Positions 10,297-20,545 of a DNA stretch of 64,000 nt are shown piece by piece. The DNA comes from Paulinella micropora. Its lineage: Eukaryota; Cercozoa; Imbricatea; Euglyphida. Both the position numbers and the translations under genes were made by a program. Positions within the stretch are counted from its first letter, which is position 1. Every line of letters starts with the position of its first letter. The DNA is taken from NCBI GenBank assembly GCA_009731375.1, contig BJOX01000272.1, positions 637,235-701,234 of the forward strand, given 5' to 3'. The notes under the pieces were generated by a model. The model did no database searches and was not told the DNA's origin. It saw only the letters and a program-made list of their open reading frames with translations.

Positions 10297-10516
10297 TGTG
10301 GACATCACCCCCCGAATTATCCGGTAACTTGAAACTTATTTATAGATTTCGTCTGGCCGGACACGTCTGAAATGCCAATTTGATCCTGGTCTTTTGGCGG
10401 CTTTTCAGCTTTGCGTCACTGAGCTAATATAACGAGACATCATTCTCTTTTTGAGGACTGTGTTTGGTTATATTACCAACTTACTCTTCCATTGAGCTAT
10501 CGTTGGGGATAGTCCA
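10297..10516 (+). mobile_element. 3' LTR of Gypsy element Y (LTR2, relocated by inversion)
   Basis: Begins TGTGGACATC and ends GGGGATAGTCCA, followed by AAAT (10517-10520). It matches the minus-strand LTR at 26667-26882, also bordered by AAAT, and only distantly resembles LTR1 at 5350. LTR1 and LTR2 share a related right half around gagacatcattctc. Confidence 0.85.
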
Positions 10517-10530
10517 AAATTCTAAGTTAC

Positions 10531-10762
10531 TGTTCAAACGAAGCCTACGGTGACCGCTCTGCTATTTACTGGTATATATTATATATTTCAACTGCTCCGA
10601 GGCTCTGGAGTCAGTGCTTAATGCAGCCATAGAGATCTTTATTCAGTAACTTCTGACTCGGTTCGTTGTGTAATTACCCCTTGGGACCGTTCTATTTTTC
10701 CAAACATACATTTTACGCAAACACTGTCACAGTTTCAACGGTATTAGAACTTGAGTTAATAA
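10531..10762 (-). mobile_element. Partial Copia LTR
   Basis: Starts TGTTCAAACGAAGCC and matches 58462-58695, the 3'-LTR region of the minus-strand Copia element. The flanking bases tctaagttac are also shared with 58452-58461 (tctaagtcac), so both copies descend from one insertion that was later duplicated. Homology ends near 10762. Confidence 0.75.
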
Positions 10763-10837
10763 TAATAAAATACTTGCCACTGGTTGGATTAAGTGGGAAG
10801 TGTTCAACAAGAAAATGGAAGTGGTATCAAGAGATAT

Positions 10838-11115
10838 TACTGGGTACATTCAAGTGTCAAACTCAGCCATCAAATTCAAGTTTGATTTAAGGGTCAGATT
10901 TCAGATTAGCGGTCAGATTTTAGATTAGCGGCCAGAATTCAAATTAGTTCAATTTAACGGTAACATTTCGCAAAAATGATATAGATTTTGCGGACGTATA
11001 TAGCAGTTAAATTGAATTAATTTGAATTCTGACCACTAATTCGAAATCTGACCGCTAATCTGAAATCTGACCCTTAACTACAATTCGATGGCTGAGTTTG
11101 ACACTTGAATGTACC
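10838..11115. mobile_element. Second foldback/MITE-like element
   Basis: The arm ttactgggtacattcaagtg is repeated in inverted orientation at about 11098-11118. The interior has several inverted sub-repeats (ggtcagattt / aaatctgacc) around the aacggtaacatttcgc ... ttttgcggacg core shared with 4945-5228. It lies immediately next to the GCAT target duplication of element X. Confidence 0.7.
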
Positions 11116-11124
11116 CAGTAATGC

Positions 11125-11361
11125 TGTAATGCCCCAAAGGATAGCTCGTAAAAAGTCGGTAATACAACCAAACACAGTCCTCAAGAATGAGAATGATGTC
11201 TCGTTGTATTAGCTCAGTGAAGCCAAAAAGGAAAACGGCAACAGACCAGGAATAAAATGGCATCAGGTCCAATCCGGACAAATAATACTGAAAAACAAGC
11301 TGGTGCACCTGTCACCAGGAAAAGGTATTTTTTACCGGCTATCCGGGGGGTGATGCCTACA
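11125..11361 (-). mobile_element. 3' LTR of Gypsy element X (LTR1, minus copy)
   Basis: On the minus strand begins TGTAGGCATC and ends GGGGCATTACA, then GCAT. It pairs with the plus-strand LTR at 5350-5587. A purine tract (minus strand gggagggggtac, about 11362-11375) precedes it, as expected for the plus-strand primer of an LTR element. Confidence 0.85.
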
Positions 11362-11375
11362 GTACCCCCTCCCGA

Positions 11376-12204
11376 TTTTATGACGGAAATAGCATTTTCG
11401 TCATACACCTTCTGATTTCTTTCTGCAAATAGTATGCGCTATGGAGTCATGCCACACAGCGCATCGACCCACGGATAGACGCTAAAAGACGATAAATATA
11501 TCCTCATACGGCACGTCAAAGCGGATTCTCTAGCCTTTCTTGTAAATTTTGAACTCCTTCCCCTCAATTTCTTTTTTTTTTTTTTTTTTTTTCGGCAGTA
11601 TGTCAAGAACAAACGTACTATTAAAAAAAAAATACAAGCAACGTGGTGCTGTAGTACGATTCCCCCTTTGATCTCCTTCTTCTTCTTATCATTATCATTA
11701 TTATTATTATTATTCACAGGGAGATCGTAAGTACATTGTCTTTTTTAATGACATACCCTTGTATAAGGCGGATATCCTATGATATAGTATTAGGGGGCCA
11801 GTCCTAATAGCTATATCCGAAGTCGAGGTGTATGTACCCGACCCTGCGATATACCGACACAAGTAGAGATTGACCGTGCTCAGGTACGACAGTATATAAT
11901 CTATCGTAAAAAATAATTTAATGAAAGTTTCAGAGAACATTTCATTTTCGAGAACATCATCCCAGGACTTGGAAAGGGTCATACCCGGGAACACCATCGC
12001 TCAATACACTAGCGATCCCCGTATACGGTGTAGTATCATCGTCGATCGACCTTTCGCACTCGTATGTTGCGATCGAATGCCAAGTTATATCACTGAGTCT
12101 TTTTAATATTCATATTGATAACTGATGATGCATGATCAAATCATGATACGCCGTGGGCAATCAATCAGTTTATTTGAGACGCATAAAGAAAAATAGTTTC
12201 TTTG
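11376..12204 (-). other. 3' region of element X between integrase and LTR
   Basis: Homologous to 17214-17627, the same region in Y, with conserved blocks such as caccatcgctca near 11995 and ttcggatatag near 11820. A short inverted repeat, atcgct ... agcgat, is kept in both. A frame of 95 codons exists (11710-11997), but it is not clearly conserved as protein between copies, so I treat the region as non-coding. It holds a T-run at 11573-11593 and an att-type microsatellite near 11690-11715. Confidence 0.5.
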
Positions 12205-13845
12205 TCACTGCCTTCGTCGTCTGGCGCGGATTTCTTTGCCTGGTGGAGGACCACCAACAAAAGTCAGATCGAACTTTGACTGTTCGAGAATGTCCCAGAT
12301 CTTATTAGGGATTCCGCCCAACGATAATTCAAAAGGGACATCAAGCACTCCTCTTGGCAGTGTCTGAATGGTCCACGCAGTGTAATCCTTGTCTCTGGGA
12401 GTAATTGTATCATCCCATGTCTCGAGACTTTTTGCGTCTTTATATACTGGCAGATAATGTCTTGCCTTTGGATCCTCAACCGGGTCCATACTTCTCCAGA
12501 ACTGGAGTATCGGTTGTACTATCTTTGCGGCTGATGATATTTTGAGTGTCCGTGTGACACGCATCTGTCGTGGGACCGCCACGACCCGCATCAAGTATAA
12601 GTCTGAGAGAGTGTCATCAGCGACATGTTGTTCCGCTGGTCTCATCAGATAGAAAACATTTTTCACCCATGCGATGGTTGCTATCGCATCGCCTTCCTTC
12701 CATCGCTCATGGACAATCTCAACGTTGCCCGCGTTTGGGTCAGTGTCCGTCCCCTCCTCCTCCTGGTGGACGTCCTTTGATCTCATCGACCTCATCGCCT
12801 TCCTCGGTTGGTCGTTGATAAGATCATTCCGCGCTCTCCTTAGCTGCGCCTCTGTGATCTTCTCCTTCTTTCCGCTATGCTCTCGCGGAGACTTGGACTG
12901 AGTCCCCACCGCGCTTATGCGGTCAGTCTTCTCCTTGCTGTCCACCTCACTCTCCTCCTTCTCAGCTATCGGTGCCCGATAAGCATCGTCTTGGTCTATG
13001 CCAGCCTCCTTGTGGATGGGCGGCACCTCTTTGAAATCATCCTTCATCCGTTTTAACGCCTCCTCAACGGATTCATCTTCCAGTAAGAAGGGATCATACT
13101 TAATCAGCCTTCTTACATTCACAATTTGCACCTTCCCTCTACCCCTGATCTTGTAATTCAGAGGTCCCGTCTGTTCCATAATCTGATAAGGTCCTTTCCA
13201 GTGAGTGAACAGCTTAGAGCTGACTCCCTTCGGGACTTGAGGATGGTACAATAGTACAATATCCCCGACCTGGAACTTGATCTGATCCAAGTGCGCTTGT
13301 CGCACCCCTTCAGCATCAGTCTTTCGGCGCTCCGCCTCTCTATGCGCCCTGACTATTTGTTCCGCCTCCATCTTCACTCTAAGTCTCATCCCAAACAACT
13401 CATCCGCATCCGCCCAAGTGTCTTTTGGGTGAAGGAGCGAAGTCGGGATATCAGGCTCACGCCCATATACTAACTGATATGGCGAGATTGAGCTCTTCGA
13501 GCCTCCTAACGCCGTAGAGGGTAGACAGTTCATTGCAAACGCAAATGATGGTGCTGCCTCGACCCATGCTCTTTGATTCTCCTTCTTCGTGCAATACATC
13601 TTTAGCGAGGCTTTGAGGGGTCTGTGTACCCGCTCGATTTTCCCATTTGCTCGCGGGTTATAGGCAGTAACATATTGCCATTTCATCCCGTAATACTTAG
13701 ATAGTTTGTCGATGACCTCGTTATTAAAGTCCGAGCCTCGATCAGAACATATCTTTCTTGGTACTCCGATCTGTGAGATGATCCTATCGATCAGCGCCTC
13801 GGCCGTCGTCTTGCCGGTAACGTCTTTGACAGGGATGATCCACAC
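12205..13845 (-). CDS. pol: Integrase catalytic core and C-terminus, element X
   Basis: A 546-residue segment in the same frame as the upstream RT ORF, separated from it only by a TAA at 13900-13902. It carries the second and third catalytic positions of the DDE integrase (CSDRGSDF near residue 35, GKIERVHR near 70; the first Asp is in HIDHVGPF just before the TAA). Residues about 210-255 form a GPY/F module (KGPYQIMEQTGPLNYKI). The last about 200 residues are acidic and then end in a basic tail RARRRRQ, conserved in Y. The stop probably inactivates an otherwise intact pol. Confidence 0.85.
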   Translation of the reverse strand: MWIIPVKDVTGKTTAEALIDRIISQIGVPRKICSDRGSDFNNEVIDKLSKYYGMKWQYVTAYNPRANGKIERVHRPLKASLKMYCTKKENQRAWVEAAPSFAFAMNCLPSTALGGSKSSISPYQLVYGREPDIPTSLLHPKDTWADADELFGMRLRVKMEAEQIVRAHREAERRKTDAEGVRQAHLDQIKFQVGDIVLLYHPQVPKGVSSKLFTHWKGPYQIMEQTGPLNYKIRGRGKVQIVNVRRLIKYDPFLLEDESVEEALKRMKDDFKEVPPIHKEAGIDQDDAYRAPIAEKEESEVDSKEKTDRISAVGTQSKSPREHSGKKEKITEAQLRRARNDLINDQPRKAMRSMRSKDVHQEEEGTDTDPNAGNVEIVHERWKEGDAIATIAWVKNVFYLMRPAEQHVADDTLSDLYLMRVVAVPRQMRVTRTLKISSAAKIVQPILQFWRSMDPVEDPKARHYLPVYKDAKSLETWDDTITPRDKDYTAWTIQTLPRGVLDVPFELSLGGIPNKIWDILEQSKFDLTFVGGPPPGKEIRARRRRQ

Positions 13846-13899
13846 ATAGTTGGTGGCTCTGTCAATAGCCGTAAGGAGGTATTTGTAACCATCCTTCGA

Positions 13900-16668
13900 T
13901 TATGGGAAAGGTCCCACATGATCAATGTGTATAAACTCAAACATCCCCGCATGAAGAGGAAATTCGCCAATCAGGCCGAAATTTGCCTTCAGTGGTGTTT
14001 TGTTTATCTTGCACGGGATGCATGCATCCACCGCCTGATCTATCTCCTCCTTCATCTTCTTCCACCAGAATCGCCTCGCTACGAACATATGAGTTCGTTG
14101 TCGACCCGGATGCGCCAAAAGTGGGCAATTGTGGGCTGCGACAAATATAAATCGTCTCAGACTCTCCGGTACCCAAAGGGTCCATTTGTCCGGCTGTGAC
14201 GCATAGCGACCGTGAAGGCCCTTGTACCACAGTAGACCATCTCTCCATCCCATCTCCTTCATCTGATCTTTGATCGCTTTCGTCATCCGTAGCTCATCCG
14301 GGTTCTGATATAACTGTATCAGTTCTTTAAACTCCGGATCTTGAGCCTGTTGTTGCCTCCATGCGGTAGGCGAGGCTATATGGATAGTACCATCTTCTAG
14401 CCGTACCCCGATTCTTTCCGGGTCATCGTCTAGGTCACTTCTCCGCTCTTGAGGAGGCTCCGCATAAACTTCCTGCGTCTCCTCTTCCTCTCTTATGTTC
14501 GCCTTCGCATTCTCATATACCTCATAGGACCACTCAGCGTCCTCCTGGGTATGTAGCTCACAACATATCCCGTGATCCGGGCCTTGTGGACTGTACCGTA
14601 GACCTGTGCGGTCATATCGGACTCCACTCGCCATCTCCATCGCCTCAATGTGGCTGACCTCATACACCTTGTCAGTGGACAAGTCTTCCATCTCCACCCT
14701 GGACACCAAGGCCGATACTTCTGAGTTAAACTCTAGCCTAGCGAGGCTATCAGCGACCACATTTCGCTTTCCCGGTAGATGGACCATTGTAAAATCGAAA
14801 CAAGACAAGAACGCTTGCCACCGCGCCAGCCGTCCCGTCTGTTCATGATTCATCAACCATAACAGGTTATGATGATCAGTTCTGACAGTAAATTGAGGTC
14901 CTCCCCACAAATACTCTCTGAGCCTCTTGAGGGCCCATACTACCGCCAACGCCTCTCTTTGCCTTGTGCAATAGTTTCTCTCCGCCGCACACAACTTCCT
15001 ACTAATAAACATGATTGGGCGTAATTTCTTCTCCTCATCCTCTTGTTGTAATACAGCCCCAATCGCAAACTTAGATGCGTCTGTATCGACTACGAATTGT
15101 TTCGTAAAGTCGGGCATCGTTAACACCAGTCCTCCGTCTTTCGGGTCTTTGTAAATGAGATCTTTGAGCGCATGAAACGCTTGCAAAGCCTCTTCGTCCC
15201 ACTTCTCAAAGTCTCCAAAATCTATCATTTTCTCCACTTTAGCCCGTGTTGCACCCCAATCGGGTATAAACTGGCTATAGTATTGCGCCATCGCAAGGAA
15301 TGAGTGCAATTCAGTGCGGTTCTTCGGTATCGGTCGATTCATAATCTCCTCCCTCTTCTCTTTGGATATCGAGACTCGATTATGGGAGATCTCGTACCCT
15401 AAGTATGTCACACTCGTCTTGGCAAGTTGACACTTCTTTAGATTGCACTTCAGGCCAAAAGCTCCGATGCGCCTGAATATATCGGACAAATGATCAATAT
15501 GCTCCTCCATTGTGTTAGAGTACACGATAATGTCATCGATATAGCAAAATGCATATTCTCCCGCCTTCTGTCCCCGCCTTCTCATAAAGCCTCCGTCAGA
15601 CAAATCATCGTACTGACTGCTCAACATCTTCTGCATCGCCTTCTGGAAAAGTCCTGGGGCTTGCTTGAGGCCCATCGGAAGCACTTTCCATTGGTATATT
15701 TCCATACCCACCACAAACGCCGTCAGCCATCTGGACTTTTCCTCCAGTGGTATCTGCCAGAAGCCATTCTTAAGGTCAATGACCGAATAGAATTTTGCAT
15801 TCCGCAGTACTCTCCTTCCTTCTTCTAATGTCGGGAGAGGATTTCTCTCTTCCTCCAGCACCTTGTTAACACGAGCATAGTTAACTGTCAGGCGCCATTC
15901 TCCTCCTGGCTTCGGCACTATTCTCGGTTGTGAGACTATTGAGGATGTTGATCTCTCAATAAAGTCCTCATTGAGCAGCTGTCTTGCTAGCTCCTCCGCT
16001 ATCTTCGCCTCATGTATACTCAAATTCGCCCTTCGTGGTGCCGGTGACGGCTCCGCACCCGGTATTTTGTAAATAACCGCAGTGAAATCTTCAGGCTTGA
16101 CACCACCTGCATGTGGAGGGTCAAAAATTTCCTTGTTCGCCTCTAATTTGGCTTTTAAAAGCTCCTTCTCCTTCTCCGTGCCTACTCCTTCTTCCAATAT
16201 TTTCCGCGCCGCCTCTTGAAAATCTTCATCAGACATCTGCTTATGCTGCTTGAGGGGTTCTCTGTCCTCCTCCAAGCCTAAGTCCTCTTCCGAGACATCA
16301 TCTAGGCCCGTCTTTTCATACGTGACCGTGTCCGGCTCATCATCTTTACCGAGCTCCACCAGCATGTCAATGAGTCTCGCGTATTGCAAAGGAGCTTTAC
16401 GGGTGTAAAAACCATCAAAGCATGTGAATGCTTGCGGTATCAATTTCAACTTGTCGAGGTCTCTGAGCTTCCGCTTGTATGCACTGCTCTGCTCACGAGT
16501 TCCCATACGACAAGCCACCACTAGCTGTTGCTTGCGAGAGGGTACCGGTATAGGATGATCAATAAGCCGGTCCCTTATTTCCTGCGCCCATATCGCCTTC
16601 TCATTATATGGCAGGATAATAGTATACGGCTTATTATTTTCGAATAAAGTCCGTAAGCATTTCTTCAC
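13900..16668 (-). CDS. pol: Reverse transcriptase - RNase H - integrase N-terminus, element X
   Basis: A 922-residue Ty3/Gypsy pol segment. In order: a linker to about residue 210; RT with FYSVIDLKNGFWQIPL, LPMGLKQAPGLFQKAMQ and the catalytic YIDDIIVYS near residue 380; RNase H with VDTDASKFAIGAVLQQ near 525; the HHCC zinc-binding domain of integrase (HNCPLLAHPG ... CIPCK) near 850-895; then HIDHVGPFP and a TAA. All catalytic motifs look intact. The frame also stays open upstream of the first ATG (SFITDFWGDEPTWPR), so this ATG is not the true start. Confidence 0.9.
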   Translation of the reverse strand: MKKCLRTLFENNKPYTIILPYNEKAIWAQEIRDRLIDHPIPVPSRKQQLVVACRMGTREQSSAYKRKLRDLDKLKLIPQAFTCFDGFYTRKAPLQYARLIDMLVELGKDDEPDTVTYEKTGLDDVSEEDLGLEEDREPLKQHKQMSDEDFQEAARKILEEGVGTEKEKELLKAKLEANKEIFDPPHAGGVKPEDFTAVIYKIPGAEPSPAPRRANLSIHEAKIAEELARQLLNEDFIERSTSSIVSQPRIVPKPGGEWRLTVNYARVNKVLEEERNPLPTLEEGRRVLRNAKFYSVIDLKNGFWQIPLEEKSRWLTAFVVGMEIYQWKVLPMGLKQAPGLFQKAMQKMLSSQYDDLSDGGFMRRRGQKAGEYAFCYIDDIIVYSNTMEEHIDHLSDIFRRIGAFGLKCNLKKCQLAKTSVTYLGYEISHNRVSISKEKREEIMNRPIPKNRTELHSFLAMAQYYSQFIPDWGATRAKVEKMIDFGDFEKWDEEALQAFHALKDLIYKDPKDGGLVLTMPDFTKQFVVDTDASKFAIGAVLQQEDEEKKLRPIMFISRKLCAAERNYCTRQREALAVVWALKRLREYLWGGPQFTVRTDHHNLLWLMNHEQTGRLARWQAFLSCFDFTMVHLPGKRNVVADSLARLEFNSEVSALVSRVEMEDLSTDKVYEVSHIEAMEMASGVRYDRTGLRYSPQGPDHGICCELHTQEDAEWSYEVYENAKANIREEEETQEVYAEPPQERRSDLDDDPERIGVRLEDGTIHIASPTAWRQQQAQDPEFKELIQLYQNPDELRMTKAIKDQMKEMGWRDGLLWYKGLHGRYASQPDKWTLWVPESLRRFIFVAAHNCPLLAHPGRQRTHMFVARRFWWKKMKEEIDQAVDACIPCKINKTPLKANFGLIGEFPLHAGMFEFIHIDHVGPFP

Positions 16669-16673
16669 TTCAG

Positions 16674-17213
16674 TTAGTGAACGCGGCCACGTCGGCTCGT
16701 CACCCCAGAAATCAGTAATAAAACTTTTAATAGTTTCTGGTTGAGTATCCGGGATTCGCCCCGTTCTCCTTGGTACAAACGCCTCCCTTTTTCTTCTCCT
16801 ACTTTCGCATGGAAACAGTATCCGTTAGTAATATGGACATCTGTTCCTACTCCTTCCGCGAATCTCGCCAACGACGGGCTTCTTTGTGCGACACATATAA
16901 TCTCCTCCTTTCGCTTCTCGATTAAGTCATCAATAGACTTTTTGTCCCAATGGCATGTCGGAACTGTGACAGTGCACACTTGGGATTCCCAATTGTCGGT
17001 CCAGGACAGTTCATCCGGTCTTACGACATGGGGGTGAACGTACACCTCAAGTGCCTTATGTGCGATGGCAATCTTTTTGTGATCCGTCGCTAGACTCAGC
17101 TCATAAGCCTCATAAGAGTCAGTAGCGTTGAAGGGATCAATATTGTTCTCTTCTCCTCTTTTTACTCCATATATCAATCGCCGTGCGGCGCAATCAATCA
17201 CAGCCCCCATCAT
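16674..17213 (-). pseudogene. pol: C-terminal part of element X protease region
   Basis: Homologous to residues about 248-419 of the Y protease ORF: VIDCAARRLIYG, WDKKSIDDLIEKRKEEIICV and DVHITNGYCFHAKV are shared. It starts abruptly just after the position of YDQLA, at the inversion breakpoint. Upstream sequence (17214-17280) is the 3' region of Y instead of protease. Near an A-run around 16790-16796, homology moves to the RT frame, a one-base break. The missing N-terminal half is on the plus strand at 9127-9900. Confidence 0.75.
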
Positions 17214-17627
17214 GACGACTATATCCGAAGTTGGGTTGAGTGCACCCTAACCTTGCGATATGCCGATACAAGTAGAGATCGATGGAATCCGGTGTAGCAG
17301 TTCATGTTATTAATATATCAGTTCTTGATTAGACTGTAGAGTCTTTAATGAGATCATCATTCTGGTACTGATGCGGGTCGTATCCAGGAAACACCATCGC
17401 TCACTCAAATAGCGATCCCGTAACGGTGCTGTTTCGTGGCCGTCTCGTCTGTCTCTGCCGAAGCAAGAGCATAGAATGCCTATTTTCGTCAGCTGTGTCT
17501 TGTTAATGTCTAGAAGAATGAATGCTGTAGTAGCTTTAATATCTAAGTAAGGTTGTCGGGACGATATTGGATCAATGCTATGTTCGCAATCGATCAGGTC
17601 CACAATACTTCTAGAGAATAAAATTCA
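17214..17627 (-). other. 3' region of element Y, ending at the inversion breakpoint
   Basis: Homologous to the 3' region of X (11376-12204): the blocks tacaagtagagat, ttcggatatag and caccatcgctca are shared in the same order. It directly follows Y's integrase stop and is cut at about 17216, where X protease begins. No LTR lies between the two elements here. Confidence 0.6.
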
Positions 17628-18792
17628 CTATAGACGCCGTTTACGCGCGCGGACTCCTTTACCTGGTGGAGGACCTCCAACCAAAGTTAAGTCTAAGGTA
17701 GACTGTTCGAGGACGTCCCAAATTTTGTGAGGGATTGCGCCTTGTGTCAAGTCAAAAGGAATGTCTAGCACCCCTCGTGGTAGTGCTTGTATGGTCCACG
17801 CGGTATGATCTTTATCTGTAGGAGATATGGTATCATCCCATGTCTCAAGTTTCTTGGCGTCTTTATATACTGGAAGGTATTGTCTTACTTTAGGATCTTC
17901 CACTGGATCCAGACTCCTCCAGAAATGTAAGACTGGTTGTATTATTTGTGCCGCAGTCGAAATTCGATTCGATCGCGTATGGCGTTTGTGAGGTACTGCC
18001 ATGACTCTCATGAGATATAAATCTGAGAGCGTGTCATCGGCTACGTGTTGGGCCGCAGGCCTCACCAAGTAAAAAGCGTCTTTGGCCCATGAAATATGGT
18101 CAATCGCATCTCCTTCTTTCCAACTAGGGTGAACGAGAGTGTCATTGCCCGCGCGAGGGTCTTGATCTCCGTCATCGCTCCCCTCTTGATGGATTCTTTG
18201 CGAACGTGCCGTCCTTATCGCCTTTCTCGGTCGGTCGTAGATAAGGTCATTTTGCGCTCTCCTTATTTGCGCCTCCGTGAACTTTTCTTCCGGCACGTTC
18301 GACTCCCCCCTTTTGTGGGTCTGAGTCCCCGCCGCGCTTTTGCGGTCGGTGGCCCGCTTGTTCTCCAGCTCAGCCTCCTCCTTCTCCGCTACCGGTTCCC
18401 TGTAGGCATCCCGTTCCGAGATATCCTCCCTACGGATTGGTGGGATCTCTTTAAAAATCAGCCTCCATCCGTTTCAGTGCTTGATCAACGGACTCATCTT
18501 CAAGTACTAAGGGATCATACTTAATCAGCCTTCGTACATTGACTATTTGAACTTTCCCTCTGCCCCTGATTTTATAATTCAAAGGCCCCATCTGTTCCAT
18601 GATCTGGCATGGTCCTTTCCAGTGGATGAAGAGCTTCAAGCTGACTCCCTGAGGAACCTGAGGATGGTACAGTAGTACAATATCCCCGACCTGAAATCTG
18701 ACTTGATCCAGGTGTGCCTGCCTGACACCTTCAGCATCAGTCTTCCTGCGCTCCGCCTCCTTATGCGCTTGTACTATTTGCTCCGCCTCCAT
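17628..18792 (-). pseudogene. pol: Integrase C-terminal region of element Y, broken
   Basis: Two frames (18792-18451 and 18296-17628) together match the C-terminal half of the X integrase ORF, including the GPY/F-type module (KGPCQIMEQMGPLNYKI) and the ending GGPPPGKGVRARKRRL. Frame breaks lie near 18795 and 18300-18460. Divergence from X is moderate, so Y is an older copy. Confidence 0.8.
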
Positions 18793-20545
18793 CTTCGCCC
18801 GAAGTCACCCCAAATAGCTCATCCTGATCTGCCCATGAATCCTTTGGGTGCATCAGTGAGGCCGGGATGGCGGGCTCACGCCCATATACCAATTGGTATG
18901 GCGAGACGGAACCTTTTGAACCACCTAACGCTGTAGAGGGTAGGCAATGCATAGCAAAGGCAAACGAGGATGCTGCCTCCACCCATGCCTTTTGGTTCTC
19001 CTTCTTCATACAATACATCTTCAGCGCGGCCTTGAGGGGTCTATGCACCCGCTCTATCTTGCCGTTCGCTCTGGGGTTATAGGCGGTGACATATTGCCAT
19101 TTCATGCCGTAATATGCAGATAGCTTGTCGATGACTTCATTATTAAAGTCAGAGCCTCGATCTGAGCATATTTTTCTCGGCACCCCAATCTGTGAGATGA
19201 TCCTGTCAATCAACGCCTTGGCTGTTGTTTCGCCCGTAACGTCTTTGACTGGGACCACCCATACATAGTTGGTGGCTCTGTCTATGGCCGTTAGAAGGTA
19301 TCTGTAACCTTCCGTCGTGACCGGGAAAGGTCCTACATGATCAGTGTGTAAGAACTCGAACATTCCTAAGTGTAAAGGAAAAGTCCCGATCAGGCCAAAA
19401 TTCGCCTTCAATGGTGTTTTGGATGTCTTGCATGGGATGCATGCATTGACCTGTTCATCAATATTCTCCTTCATCTTCTTCCACCAGAATCGTCTCGAAA
19501 TGAACATATGCGTTCTTTGTCGGCCCGGGTGCGCCAGTAGTGGGCAGTTATGAGCAGCGACAAAAATGATGTGTCTGAGTTTCTCAGGAACCCAGAGAGT
19601 CCATTTGTCTGGTTGTGATGCATAGCGCCCGTGTTGGCCTTTGTACCACAAGAGACCGTCTCTCCACCCCATCTCCTTCTGTTGCTCCTTAATCTCCTTC
19701 GTCATTTTCAGCTCGTTCGGGTTCTTGTATAGCTGTATTAGCTCTTTGAACTCCGGATCGAGAGCCTGTTGCTGTCTCCATGCAGTGGGTGAGGCTATGT
19801 GGATAGTCCCATCCTCTAGCTGCACTCCTATCCTCTCAGGGTTTTCGTCTAACTCCTCCTTGTTCTCCTGCGGGGGTTCCGCATATGCTTCTTGCTTAAT
19901 CTCTTCTTGTTTTATCTCCGCCTTCATATTCTCATATGCTTCATAGGACCACTCAGCATCCTCGAGGACATGTGCTGTACAACATATCCCATGATCCGGA
20001 CCTTGCGGGCTATGACGTAGACCCGATCGGTTATATCGGACCCCTCTCGCCATCTGCATCGACTCGATATGATGCACTTCGTATGTGCAGTCTGGGGATA
20101 GATCCTCCATTTCTGCTGATGATACGAGAGCTGCCACTTCTGAGTGAAACTCTAGCCTGGAGAGGCTGTCAGCGACAACATTTCGCTTGCCGGGTAGATG
20201 GACCATTGTAAAATTGAAACATGACAAGAATGCCTGCCATCTCGCTAGACGGCCAGTCTGTTCATGATTCATCAGCCATAGTAAATTCTGGTGATCAGTC
20301 CTTACTATAAACTGAGGTCCACCCCATAAATACTCTCTCAACCGTTTGAGGGCCCAGACCACCGCCAGTGCCTCTCTCTGTCTCGTACAATAGTTTCGCT
20401 CCGCCGAGCACAACTTTCTACTTATAAACATGATCGGGCGCAACTTTTTCTCCTCATCTTCCTGTTGTAAGACTGCGCCGATCGCGAACTTTGATGCGTC
20501 TGTGTCGACTACGAATTGCTTCGAAAAGTCGGGCATCATCAGCAC
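18761..20545 (-). pseudogene. pol: RNase H and integrase core of element Y
   Basis: A 594-codon frame. RNase H starts VDTDASKFAIGAVLQQ. The integrase zinc domain (HNCPLLAHPG ... CIPCK) is present, and the DDE residues are visible in HTDHVGPFP, CSDRGSDFNN and GKIERVHRPLK. So the integrase core itself is intact, but it is out of frame with RT upstream and with the C-terminal part downstream. Confidence 0.85.

Noticed and set aside
10666-10890. 74-codon ORF over the Copia LTR fragment
   Set aside because: Covers LTR and foldback sequence; frame not kept in the 58.5-kb copy.
11710-11997. 95-codon minus-strand ORF as an extra (env-like) gene of element X
   Set aside because: No signal peptide or membrane segment pattern, and the homologous region of Y lacks the frame.
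16668-16800. Shared -1 frame change between protease and RT in X and Y, suggesting programmed frameshifting
   Set aside because: Both show the same frame relation, but aligning the proteins puts the break at different points (near 16790 in X, near 22115 in Y), so independent indels are simpler.
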